In this document: piece by piece, positions 16,620-25,363 of the stretch | How positions within the stretch are numbered: the first letter of the stretch is position 1 | Layout of the letters: each line of letters begins with the position of its first letter | Assembly: GCF_014529935.1 (NCBI RefSeq) | Contig: NZ_JACVFC010000007.1 | Span: forward strand, 62,001 to 126,000 | Source of the DNA: Chitinophaga qingshengii | GTDB taxonomy: Bacteria > Bacteroidota > Bacteroidia > Chitinophagales > Chitinophagaceae | Reading direction: 5' to 3' | Length of the DNA: 64,000 nucleotides | Position numbers and translations under genes: made by a program | The notes under the pieces: model-generated | The model's database searches: none | Told to the model about the DNA's origin: nothing | What the model saw: only the letters and a program-made list of their open reading frames with translations

Positions 16620-17984
16620 CTAGTTAACCTGGTTTAAAAATAAATTCAGATCGCCGTTCACTGCGGCTTTATACAACAACGCCTTCCATACCGCCATATA
16701 GGCTGTTTTATTGTCCGTCGCTGCTTTTACAAGGGCGTATTGGGCCTGCATCAGATCTGAAAAATTGGCCAGTCCGGATTGGTAGCGGGACTGCATGGCT
16801 TTGTAGGAGAATGCCGCCGATTCGTAAAACAGCGGACTTTCTTTGGATACCATCAGCGCGGTGCTCAGGGTGGTATCCGCCAGTTCGCTTTGTTTCCTGA
16901 CCTGCAGGGTGATTTCATTCATTTTTTCTTCATTGGAGCGGATGAGGAAGTCCTGCTGTTGTACCTGTGATTTTATCCGGGCAAACTGAAGAATAGGTAT
17001 ACTTAATTGTAAACCGGCGCCATAGTTATATCGTTGGAAAGCCAGTCCCTCTGTGGATTTTACGTTGCCGTTATAGTCGATGCCGGAGCCCCTGGCATAG
17101 GCGGTACCCCATACACCGAGGGTGGGCATAGTGGTTTTGCCCAGTACTTTCCTGCGGGCTTTGCTCAGTGCTATATTGGAAGCATAGAGGGAGAGGAGCG
17201 GGTTGCGGGCGGTGTCGGCTGCCAGGTAAGCCGTGGGTACCCTGCTGAAGTAGCTGGTATCGGAAACGGCTGGCGGCTGGTCTGTTGCCAGCAGGGCTGA
17301 GAGCGTGATGATGGTTTGTTCCCGGTACTTGCGGCTATTCAGCAGTTCTACCTTTGCCCTGGACATTTCCGCCTTCAGCAGGGCGGTATCTACGCCGGGT
17401 TTGATACCGTTGACCACCAACGTTTTAGCCACTGATAGATTGGCTTCCGTTCTGGCGACGTTTTCCAGGAAAACTTTCTCCAGTTCCTTGGCCATAATGA
17501 TATCCAGGTAGGCGTTGATCACTTTTACCTGGTGCTGAAAGATTTCGTTGCCGGCATCGGCGTGGGCGAATTGGGCGCCGGCCCGGGACAGGTCCACCTG
17601 TGAACCCCGTTGCCCGAAAGTGACGGGCTGCCAGTTGAGGAGCAGACTGGTAGCGCTGCCAAATACGCCATCATAGTGATTGGCGGCTGAAGGCGGGCCA
17701 CTGATAGGCATCAGCAGTTGAGGATAGGACATGCCGGTGATATTGTTGTAGGTGGCATAGTTGACCTGATAGGCTGCATCCAGTGAAGGAATAAGCGTGC
17801 TTTTACTGGCTGTGATGCCTTTTTGGGCGGCTTTTGTTTCCCATGCCCTGGATTTTAATAGGGGATAATTTTGGGTAGCTTGTTGTAATAATGCTTTCAG
17901 CGGTATTTGCGAAAACAGCTCCGGTGGGCCTGCAGTTAACAGGCAGACCAGGCATAATAATAGCCTCCGCGGCAATCGATACAT
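16620..17984 (-). CDS. TolC-family outer-membrane channel protein
   Basis: A 454-residue protein with a signal peptide ending near residue 26 (LLLCLVCLLTAGPPELFSQ). The body has the two-fold repeat of long alpha-helical coiled-coil hairpins and short strands (LLQQATQNYPLLKSRAWETK, YQSGLANFSDLMQAQYALVK) typical of TolC/OprM relatives. Trimers form the outer-membrane and periplasmic duct of the RND pump encoded next. It is the first gene of the operon; an AraC regulator gene lies 158 bases upstream on the same strand. Confidence 0.92.
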   Translation of the reverse strand: MYRLPRRLLLCLVCLLTAGPPELFSQIPLKALLQQATQNYPLLKSRAWETKAAQKGITASKSTLIPSLDAAYQVNYATYNNITGMSYPQLLMPISGPPSAANHYDGVFGSATSLLLNWQPVTFGQRGSQVDLSRAGAQFAHADAGNEIFQHQVKVINAYLDIIMAKELEKVFLENVARTEANLSVAKTLVVNGIKPGVDTALLKAEMSRAKVELLNSRKYREQTIITLSALLATDQPPAVSDTSYFSRVPTAYLAADTARNPLLSLYASNIALSKARRKVLGKTTMPTLGVWGTAYARGSGIDYNGNVKSTEGLAFQRYNYGAGLQLSIPILQFARIKSQVQQQDFLIRSNEEKMNEITLQVRKQSELADTTLSTALMVSKESPLFYESAAFSYKAMQSRYQSGLANFSDLMQAQYALVKAATDNKTAYMAVWKALLYKAAVNGDLNLFLNQVN

Positions 17985-18142
17985 ATGTTCGGATGTTTAG
18001 AAAGATAACATAGGATAACAGCGTCTGGTTCAGGCAGGTACCGGCATATCCCTCTCCATGCACCTGCAAGGGTGGCGGACGCAAATATGGTAATTAAAGG
18101 GGGCGTTTTATGGTATATTTGAAAATATCGTGGTATGCACGA

Positions 18143-18964
18143 TTAGTTGTTTTTCCGGAAGGCAAGCGGTGTTTGGCCGGTTTTCCGTTTGAAGTATTTC
18201 ACAAAATGAGAGGGGTCGTGGAAATCGAGCACAAAAGAGATTTCCGCGATGGTATTATCGGTATAGATCAGTTGCCTTTTGGCTTCGCTCACAATAAATT
18301 CCGCCAGTATATCTTCCGCCGGCTGATTCACCGCTTTGCGACAGGCAGCACTTAAATTCTGCGGAGAAGTGCTGAGCTGTTCGGCGTAGTAATGCACTTT
18401 ATTTTTGACGGTTTGTTCGCTGTTTAACAATGCAAGAAAGGAGTGATACAGGTTGGCGCTCGTTTCCATTTTGCCGGCCATGGGTTTTACATCTTCCAAT
18501 ACCAATGCCAGCAACGCTTTCAACAAACCTTCGATGATATGGAAAGCGTATTTTCCTTCCCGTTTATTGGTTTGCGTGAGCAGCTCGAAGAGGCTGTGGA
18601 CCGCAGCGGTCTGCTCGGGGTAAATACAACTCTCCCGGCTGATCTGTGTCATCAGGGCCTTTAACTCACTATCCAGGCTGTCTTCTATGAAACTTTTTTT
18701 GATAATGATCACGAATCCATCCGGTTCGCTATCCAGCTCCCAATAGTGTACCTGGTCTTTCCGGATAAAGTACATCACCGGCGGCGCCACCTCGAATTTC
18801 CGGGAGTCGATGAAATGTTGGCCGCTTCCCTGTGACAGGTAAAGTATCTCAAAATAGTTATTGTGTTTGTGAGGAGTCGTCTTTCTGATTTCTTTTTTAA
18901 AAGGAGCAATCTTGATCGACTTACCCGACTCACTTTTATCTTTTATTTGCAGTTTGGTCACCAT
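18143..18964 (-). CDS. AraC-family transcriptional regulator
   Basis: A 273-residue protein with an N-terminal cupin-like sensing part (HKHNNYFEILYLSQGSGQHF, near residues 32-52) and a C-terminal double HTH at about 170-273 (STSPQNLSAACRKAV; IAEISFVLDFHDPSHFVKYF; RKTGQTPLAFRKNN). It is encoded just upstream of the RND efflux operon on the same strand, so control of that pump is plausible. The inducer is unknown. The 158-bp gap below it contains no terminator that I could see. Confidence 0.88.
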   Translation of the reverse strand: MVTKLQIKDKSESGKSIKIAPFKKEIRKTTPHKHNNYFEILYLSQGSGQHFIDSRKFEVAPPVMYFIRKDQVHYWELDSEPDGFVIIIKKSFIEDSLDSELKALMTQISRESCIYPEQTAAVHSLFELLTQTNKREGKYAFHIIEGLLKALLALVLEDVKPMAGKMETSANLYHSFLALLNSEQTVKNKVHYYAEQLSTSPQNLSAACRKAVNQPAEDILAEFIVSEAKRQLIYTDNTIAEISFVLDFHDPSHFVKYFKRKTGQTPLAFRKNN

Positions 18965-19017
18965 ACAGCAGTAGTGCCTTTGTGGCCAATTTACAACGTT
19001 TTATCGTTTTTTACCGG

Positions 19018-21240
19018 TTAAAATTTTCCTATCTCTATCATACAAGCCCCCCTTTCCTCCAGCTGATAGCTGACCTCCACTATGCCTTTTTTATAGGTAG
19101 ATAGTAGCCTTCTTCCTGACACGCTGGTCACATATACCTTACCCGTTGCCGGTAACCCATAGTCACGGGCACGCATATGGAACCTTACCGGCAGCGCTTC
19201 TTCGCTGATACTGGCAACGGCTACGCCCAGCCTGCCATTGGCGGCTTTCCAGGCGCCGGTGTACAACAGCGGCACCCGTTGCTCCTGCCGGGTAACGCGG
19301 TCCTGGTGTTGCCCGGTGTAAATAGACAACCTGGAAACAGCGATGTTTTTCTCCGGAATAACCATTTCCGGCGGCCGCATAAACCGTCCATAGAGCAGGT
19401 AGGGCAGACTTTTGTATCTCGTTTGTACGAGCCTTATCAGATAATCGATTTCCTTTTTTTTATCGATAGCCAGTGTTTCGTGGTAGTTGGCGATGGTGGG
19501 CTGCTGTCCCCATACGAAGGCGCGCGCCTGTTCCATCAGGAACTGCTCATCAAATTCAGCAGGAAGTGGCTGTTCGGAGGTGGCAGGTGCATATGCCGCC
19601 GGCCACAGCTCATCATAAGGTGGGGATACCAGGGAAGCGTAACTGCCGAAAGTAATGGCATAATCATGATACACTGCCTGGAAGAAGGGAATGGTGGCTG
19701 GTCCGGTTACGCCGGCATAACGTTCCCTGCTTACCTGCAATGACAAAAAAGCATCCAGGTAGGGGAGCCATGATTCGCCACAGCCTTCACCTGCCAGGAT
19801 GGTGTTGTTTTGAGTACGGATCTGCTGCGTGAGTTTTCCAAAGTGAGATACCCAGTAATTACCACCGCCGGTGCTATGGCCGTGCGATGGGTCGTAACAG
19901 CGCTGATGCAGACAGGCCTGGTCCATGTAAATACCGCTGGTACCATAGTCATGGATCGCCTGGCGGGCGAGTGCCGCATACTTGTTTTTCCAGAAGCTGG
20001 TGGCCAGACACATCGGTGTTAAGGAATGTTGGGTAAAGATGTTGTATATATGTGCGCCGGTATTGCCTGCCTTATCTTTCACGGCCCAATTCAGCGCATG
20101 TTCAGCTTCAAAACTTTTGGTAGCGGTGCCCCATTGGAATGCGTTCATATATACGAGCGCGTTAACACCTTGCTCCCGTGCCTTGTCAATAGCGGATTTG
20201 AAGGCGGTGTCGCCTTCCCGTGGCGGGAAGTATTCCGGGAATCCATCGTCGTAAGAGCAACCATGCCACCAATGCCACAATACATTCACGGGCAGACCTA
20301 TACGTTGTTTGATATCCAGGGCCGGGGTGAGTACGTTACCGGAACGGCCCCGGTTCCAAACCCATAGCGCTGTCGCTGCCGTTGGGTTTGGGATAGCCTG
20401 TTTCCGGAAACGGCTGTCCCGGCACCATCGCTGTCGGATAGCCCATTCCCGGTAAATGGTAGCGGCTGAAAGCCAGTCACCTTTAAACGCGCCGATAACG
20501 GCATCATACGGTAAAGTATATACGCCGTCGCCGGCGGCAATAACAGGGTAATGCTCCATTTGGTAACTCAGGCGCCGGAGGCTATCCGTGGAGATGGAAA
20601 ACGATTTGGCATAACTCTGTGCATCGTTGCAGGCGGCGTAAAAGCCATGGGTACGTGGATTGTACAACGACAGCACCTGCATAGACAATAGGCCGGGATA
20701 ATGCCAGGTATAGTGTTGTGCCCCGCTACGGGGGGATTTATACAATTCACCCAACCATACCGGTACTGCCAATTCTTCGTCGCCCATATCCTGTAAACCG
20801 CTGATTTGGGGAAAAACAATCTTATCGGGCCGTTGGCCGCTAAGGCCGGATAGTGCAATATTCCAGTCCGCAAAAGGTTGTTCACCCTGCAAACGGATAG
20901 TCACCTTCACCGCCAACGCAGCCAGCTTGTCTTTAAACCGGCTCCACTCCAGGACCAACGTATGTGCGTCGGGCCTGGAGAAATGGAAGGTTCCGGCCTG
21001 GGGTATCGTTATCTTCGATTGGAATAGTGCAAGCTCCCAGAGGGAAGCCCCCTCCGTACTTTTACGATCCAGGAACTCTAAAGCGTTCTTCAGATCATAA
21101 AAAGAAAGGAGGGTACCGGTGTTGGCGTCAAATGTAAGCCGGATGGACTTGTTCTGCAGCACGATGTCCGCGGCATAGGAACGGGTAGCCGTCGTCAGCC
21201 ATAGCAACGCTGTCAGCGATAAAAAATATAGCCTGTTCAT
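19018..21240 (-). CDS. DUF6259-type putative glycoside hydrolase, secreted
   Basis: A 740-residue protein with a signal peptide at residues 1-24 (LYFLSLTALLWLTTATRSYAA). Residues about 25-270 form a beta-sandwich (VLQNKSIRLTFDANTGTLLS); 285-620 form a likely TIM barrel (LPVNVLWHWWHGCSYDDGFP, VNALVYMNAFQW); then there is a C-terminal beta domain. The architecture matches DUF6259-type proteins, GH-clan relatives. Asp440 in SGIYMDQACL and Glu485 in ILAGEGCGES sit at ends of predicted barrel strands 4 and 5-6 and are my candidates for the catalytic pair. It is the last gene of the Sus-type locus, 4 bases after a DUF4855 gene. The substrate is unknown. Confidence 0.75.
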   Translation of the reverse strand: MNRLYFLSLTALLWLTTATRSYAADIVLQNKSIRLTFDANTGTLLSFYDLKNALEFLDRKSTEGASLWELALFQSKITIPQAGTFHFSRPDAHTLVLEWSRFKDKLAALAVKVTIRLQGEQPFADWNIALSGLSGQRPDKIVFPQISGLQDMGDEELAVPVWLGELYKSPRSGAQHYTWHYPGLLSMQVLSLYNPRTHGFYAACNDAQSYAKSFSISTDSLRRLSYQMEHYPVIAAGDGVYTLPYDAVIGAFKGDWLSAATIYREWAIRQRWCRDSRFRKQAIPNPTAATALWVWNRGRSGNVLTPALDIKQRIGLPVNVLWHWWHGCSYDDGFPEYFPPREGDTAFKSAIDKAREQGVNALVYMNAFQWGTATKSFEAEHALNWAVKDKAGNTGAHIYNIFTQHSLTPMCLATSFWKNKYAALARQAIHDYGTSGIYMDQACLHQRCYDPSHGHSTGGGNYWVSHFGKLTQQIRTQNNTILAGEGCGESWLPYLDAFLSLQVSRERYAGVTGPATIPFFQAVYHDYAITFGSYASLVSPPYDELWPAAYAPATSEQPLPAEFDEQFLMEQARAFVWGQQPTIANYHETLAIDKKKEIDYLIRLVQTRYKSLPYLLYGRFMRPPEMVIPEKNIAVSRLSIYTGQHQDRVTRQEQRVPLLYTGAWKAANGRLGVAVASISEEALPVRFHMRARDYGLPATGKVYVTSVSGRRLLSTYKKGIVEVSYQLEERGACMIEIGKF

Positions 21241-21243
21241 CAG

Positions 21244-22374
21244 TTATTTTTCCATGTAAGCCGGAGCGGCTGCCTTTTGTCGTTTTACGATGATCCCGCA
21301 CAAACGTTTATACAAGTCCTTATCGGCGGTATTGGTGGACTGGTACAGCTTTAGTATCGTATTTTCCGATTGATAGTAAGCCAGTTTTTTGGTATCGTAA
21401 ACCTTGTTTTGTTCAAACACTTCCAGGTAGTCATATAGTTTTTGACCTTTGCCGCCCAATACTCTTTCATCAAATTCCACTTCGAGGTTGATGTGATATT
21501 TATTGGCTTCGTTGCAGGCTTCCTGTAAACGGGCATAGGGCACATCATCGGCGAAGAAGTAATTGGGTTGCAGGTATACGTCGCTGAAGCCATAGGGCTT
21601 GTAGTTATCGTAGCCGGGCGATTTCCACCAGGGTATCCAAAGAAAGGCGTTTTTCCCTTTTTTCGAATAATCGCCAATAGAAGCGATGATAGGGGCGGTG
21701 TTTTCTACTTCTTCCGCTATCCAGTAAAAGCCTTCCAGCTCAATGTTAGCATAGGCTGCCGCGGTGAATTTTTCTTTCACCTGGTCCATGAACCATTTGC
21801 AGGCGGTGATCCTGTCTGCGTCTTTAGAGAAATCGAGCATTTTACCATTGAGGGTTCCCCATTGGGTAGCGGCTTTCATGGGTTCGGGAATACCTACGAT
21901 CACTTTCCTTTTACGGGTAGGCGTGCCCGTTTTAGCGATCACCCCGGTGATACATTCATCCAGTGCAGCAAAGGAATAACCTTTCCGGAAGTATTTGCTG
22001 ATGAGCGCATCCCAGTGTTCTTTGAGCGCCGGTTCGGGGGAGTGACCGGTAGTATAGGCGTGCCCGTTACCATCCTTCAATTCCAGGAACAGGAACCCGT
22101 CAAACATCCAGTCGGTGGTGGCATTGTCGTCGTATGCCACGTATGGATAGAAGGCGTCTTTGGTCCATGTCTGTGGCCCATCGGCGCCGCCGCCATAGAT
22201 GAGTACCAGGTCGCGGATACTTGTTTTTTGCACATCGTCTGTACCTGCCGGCGGCGTGGCGGTGGTATCTTTCTTTTCATTCCCGTCATAGTCGGGATAC
22301 ATATATTTTTTATTGCACGACGTGGTGGGTATGGCCAGCAGCATCAGTATCCAAAGGAGAATATTCTTCTTCAT
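21244..22374 (-). CDS. DUF4855 lipoprotein, copy 2
   Basis: A 376-residue lipoprotein: hydrophobic start, lipobox PTTSC with Cys20, followed by a charged linker of about 35 residues (KKYMYPDYDGNEKKDTTATP). The DUF4855 pattern follows: DLVLIYGGG, WMFDGFLFLELKD, LEGFYWIAEEV, LWIPWWKSPGYDNYKPYG, VYLQPNYFF, LEVEFDERV. The order of hydrophobic strands ending in acidic residues suggests a TIM-barrel, glycosidase-like fold; Glu in FYWIAEE and in LEVEFDE are possible catalytic residues. It is a clear paralogue of the next upstream gene. Surface or periplasmic location within a Sus-type operon suggests glycan processing; no activity is known to me. Confidence 0.75.
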   Translation of the reverse strand: MKKNILLWILMLLAIPTTSCNKKYMYPDYDGNEKKDTTATPPAGTDDVQKTSIRDLVLIYGGGADGPQTWTKDAFYPYVAYDDNATTDWMFDGFLFLELKDGNGHAYTTGHSPEPALKEHWDALISKYFRKGYSFAALDECITGVIAKTGTPTRKRKVIVGIPEPMKAATQWGTLNGKMLDFSKDADRITACKWFMDQVKEKFTAAAYANIELEGFYWIAEEVENTAPIIASIGDYSKKGKNAFLWIPWWKSPGYDNYKPYGFSDVYLQPNYFFADDVPYARLQEACNEANKYHINLEVEFDERVLGGKGQKLYDYLEVFEQNKVYDTKKLAYYQSENTILKLYQSTNTADKDLYKRLCGIIVKRQKAAAPAYMEK

Positions 22375-22402
22375 GTTCAGGTATCTTTTAAAAAGTTGAG
22401 CG

Positions 22403-23572
22403 TTAATTCATATACGGTGGGTTCACGACCTTCTGACGGGCGGTTACGATTTCGCAGAACTTCCGGTATATGCTGTCCAGTGGCGGATGGTAATCTTTCT
22501 GTGTATAGAGTTGCAGGATAGTGTTTTTCGATTGGTAATAAGCCAGTTTCATATTGCCGTACACGTTATTACTGCCGAAAACATCCATGTATTCATTCAT
22601 TTTAGTCCGGTAGGAGGCCGTGTACAATACGTTTTCATCGAACTCCATTTCCAGGTAGGTATGATTGGCGTAGGCGGCGTTACAGGCGTCTTGCAGGCGG
22701 GAATACGGCACGGTAGGGTAGAAGAAGTAATTCGGCTGCAGATAGGTATCGCTGAACCCGAAAGCTGTCGGATTATTGTATCCCGGCGATTGCCACCACG
22801 GTATCCAGGTAAAACAGTAGTTTTTGGGCGCCAGGTAATTAGCTACATCGAGTGTGACGGTGCTGGCATTGCCTACTTCTTCTCCGATCCAGTAAAAACC
22901 ATCCAGCACCAGGTGCCGGAAGTTAGCGGCGTTGAAACGGGCGATCACCTCGTCTATGAACCATTTGCAGGCCATGGTCCGGTGCGCATCATTTTGGAAA
23001 TCGAGCCATATGCCCTGTGCCATGCCCCAGTTGGTACCGGCAGATTTTAGAGGTTCGGGGATGCCGATAATGATCTTCCGTTTGTTAGGAGGCTGACCGG
23101 CGCTCCAGGTGGCGTCGTCTATGGCCTGGTCTAATGCGTGCAGCGAACGCCCGGCGGTGAAATATTTATCGAGCATCGTGTTCCAATTGGCTTTCAGCGC
23201 AGGTTTATTCGGATCGCCATGACCTGCGGTAAAGGAATAATCCCACTGGTCTTTTAATTCCAGGAATAAAAATCCATCGAACATCCAGTCATATAGATTC
23301 TGTTTGTTTTTATATACTACGTATGGATGAAAGGCATAAGGGTCCCATTGCTGGTCGCTTTCCGTGCCCGCGCCGTATATGAGTACCATATCGCGGGCTT
23401 TTGTTTTAGGCATGGTCAGGGTAAGACCGGAAGCTCCGGTGGTGACAGTAGCGGAGCGATTATTTTCAATACCTGTTTCACTCAGTCCTTTTCTGCAGGA
23501 GGTTGCGGCGAGCATCAGTAATATGCCCAGGCAACCGTAAATCGTCTTATAGGTGATCTTAAAACAATTCAT
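22403..23572 (-). CDS. DUF4855 lipoprotein, copy 1
   Basis: A 389-residue lipoprotein with lipobox AATSC (Cys26) after GILLMLAATSC. It carries the same landmarks in the same order as its neighbour: DMVLIYGAG, WMFDGFLFLELKD, LDGFYWIGEEV, TWIPWWQSPGYNNPTAFG, TYLQPNYFF, LEMEFDENV, KLAYYQSKNTIL. The pair is a tandem duplication that has diverged mainly in the N-terminal linker. The gap to the downstream copy is 28 bases and to the upstream DUF5018 gene 53 bases, so they share one transcript. The role is inferred to be handling of the glycan bound by the SusC/SusD pair. Confidence 0.75.
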   Translation of the reverse strand: MNCFKITYKTIYGCLGILLMLAATSCRKGLSETGIENNRSATVTTGASGLTLTMPKTKARDMVLIYGAGTESDQQWDPYAFHPYVVYKNKQNLYDWMFDGFLFLELKDQWDYSFTAGHGDPNKPALKANWNTMLDKYFTAGRSLHALDQAIDDATWSAGQPPNKRKIIIGIPEPLKSAGTNWGMAQGIWLDFQNDAHRTMACKWFIDEVIARFNAANFRHLVLDGFYWIGEEVGNASTVTLDVANYLAPKNYCFTWIPWWQSPGYNNPTAFGFSDTYLQPNYFFYPTVPYSRLQDACNAAYANHTYLEMEFDENVLYTASYRTKMNEYMDVFGSNNVYGNMKLAYYQSKNTILQLYTQKDYHPPLDSIYRKFCEIVTARQKVVNPPYMN

Positions 23573-23625
23573 AAAGGTGTGTTTTAAACAGTGAAAAACA
23601 GGGGCGCCGCGGCGCCCCGTTAAAG

Positions 23626-25341
23626 CTATTCTACCTGGTATTCCATGTTGAATTTTCTGACGCCGGCATTAGCGGCGGCTTGTGAAGAAATAGCCGTGGT
23701 GGCTACGTATATATCTGCACGAAGACCATTCACCACTACCTGCACATCACCGGAACTGAGATCGGTTGTCATGCCCAGCGGTGCGGATTGGAACAGTTTC
23801 AGGTCTGTATAACCCGGATCTCCCGGCGCCAGCGGCAGTTTGGTTTTGTCGGTGATTTCAAATACCAATACCCTGGATTCGCTGTTGCTCCGGATACCTT
23901 GCGCCAGCATGGCTACAAAACGATCTCCGTTGACGGTGAATACATCATAAGCCAGTATTTTGTAGGGATGGTTCACAGGATTCAACCGGTAGTAGGTACC
24001 GGCGGCGTCCTGTATTTCAAAGCGGCTGCCTTTGCCGTCCGTTTCTGCAGCGCCTTCATTATACCAGCAAAAGTATTTATCGGAAGCTGCATCGGCAGTA
24101 AGTCTTTTAACGGCGGCAATATCCCAGGTACCGCCTGTTTTAGCAGGATCAAACCGGGTAACAACCGGGCGCGGAGAGGCGGCAGCTCCGTTGTTCAGTT
24201 CCCACGTATAGTACTGCCCGTTAGGCATAGTGGTATACATATAGGCTTTACCGGATTTACTATCGCCTTTGATATTCACTTTGTTGATACCCAGTTGTGC
24301 AGGAATGAATGTTGGATCATCCCAGGAAACCAGGTTCATGATTTGCTCCGGGCTGCTTTGCAGGTCGTTATAACGGTAAAGGATAAACCCTTTTCCGGAT
24401 TCGTTCCAGGTGGTTACCAGGAACCGGCCCTGCTCATCGGTCATTACGCGGGAAGAGAAAGTGGTAGGTGGATCTATCTTTTTCATCAGGCGGCCGTCAT
24501 TGGTACTGAAGGCAAACAGTTTGCCGTCTGTATTCCAGTCGTTGAATTCGGGAATGAAGAAGTAATCTGCTGATACGGCGAGGTTCCTGATGTTGGTCCG
24601 GGTAAGTCCCAGTTCTTCTACGGATTTAAACCATACTTCCCTGAAACGTGCTTTTATAAAGTTCGTGGGCCGGATGGCAATGTAGTGGGTGCGTACGGTA
24701 CCAACACCATCTGTTACTTTTATTTCCAGAGGATGGGTGAAGTCTACCGGCACATCTTCTTTCAGCTCCGGCGTCATGGTACAGGTAGGTTCCAGTTTCA
24801 CTTTCGTTAACAACTGTGTAACGTTCAGCGGGTCTTTGGGCGTATTGGGAATATCGATGAAGAGCGTATCTCCGTTATTATACGGTGCTGCCTGGGAGGA
24901 CTGGTAAACTTTTGTCTGTCCTGCCTTGTGTACGGTAAATTCCAGCAAACCTTTCGTATAGTTCATGCCCGTTTTCCGGACGGTTAACGTATACGGCTGC
25001 CGGGCGCCATTGGCAGCTGTAACGGCAATCTCCATCGGGTCTGAGAGATTCTTGATGCCAGTCAGCCCCGGAGCGATGGTAGCGCCTATGGGGATAGAGG
25101 CCACAATTTCCATCTTTGAAATATCGGTGGAGATCAGGGTGTCATTGCCTGGCAGGTAGATAGGCACGTCGAAAGATATCTTACCATCCGTGATAACGCC
25201 GGGATATTGTTTGTCGGTGCCGGCAAACTTCACGTAGATAGATCTGACTTTATTATCGCTGCTGTCGATGAGCGCATCCGGCTTGTGACAGGCCATGATC
25301 AGCAGGCAGAGCAGGAACCCTATATATTGGAATGTTTTCAT
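23626..25341 (-). CDS. DUF5018-type surface lipoprotein
   Basis: A 571-residue lipoprotein (lipobox LIMAC, Cys18). The first ~230 residues form two or three Ig-like modules of the DUF5018 kind (IPIGATIAPGLTGIKNLSDP, ANGARQPYTLTVRKTG; a repeat at KVKLEPTCTMTPELKEDVPV). The C-terminal ~330 residues read as a beta-propeller-like region (YFFIPEFNDWNTDGKLFAFS, RFLVTTWNESGKGFILY). It occupies the slot after susD where SusE/F-like surface glycan-binding proteins lie. It probably binds substrate at the cell surface. It lies 22 bases after susD. Confidence 0.72.
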   Translation of the reverse strand: MKTFQYIGFLLCLLIMACHKPDALIDSSDNKVRSIYVKFAGTDKQYPGVITDGKISFDVPIYLPGNDTLISTDISKMEIVASIPIGATIAPGLTGIKNLSDPMEIAVTAANGARQPYTLTVRKTGMNYTKGLLEFTVHKAGQTKVYQSSQAAPYNNGDTLFIDIPNTPKDPLNVTQLLTKVKLEPTCTMTPELKEDVPVDFTHPLEIKVTDGVGTVRTHYIAIRPTNFIKARFREVWFKSVEELGLTRTNIRNLAVSADYFFIPEFNDWNTDGKLFAFSTNDGRLMKKIDPPTTFSSRVMTDEQGRFLVTTWNESGKGFILYRYNDLQSSPEQIMNLVSWDDPTFIPAQLGINKVNIKGDSKSGKAYMYTTMPNGQYYTWELNNGAAASPRPVVTRFDPAKTGGTWDIAAVKRLTADAASDKYFCWYNEGAAETDGKGSRFEIQDAAGTYYRLNPVNHPYKILAYDVFTVNGDRFVAMLAQGIRSNSESRVLVFEITDKTKLPLAPGDPGYTDLKLFQSAPLGMTTDLSSGDVQVVVNGLRADIYVATTAISSQAAANAGVRKFNMEYQVE

Positions 25342-25363
25342 GAAACGACTGTTTAGAGATGAA

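Noticed and set aside
21568-22521. 317-codon plus-strand frame across the two DUF4855 genes
   Set aside because: It spans the boundary of two paralogous lipoprotein genes on the other strand and has no start signal or domain.
23788-24573. 261-codon frame antisense to the DUF5018 lipoprotein
   Set aside because: The minus-strand lipoprotein has lipobox and Ig-like modules; this frame shows neither.
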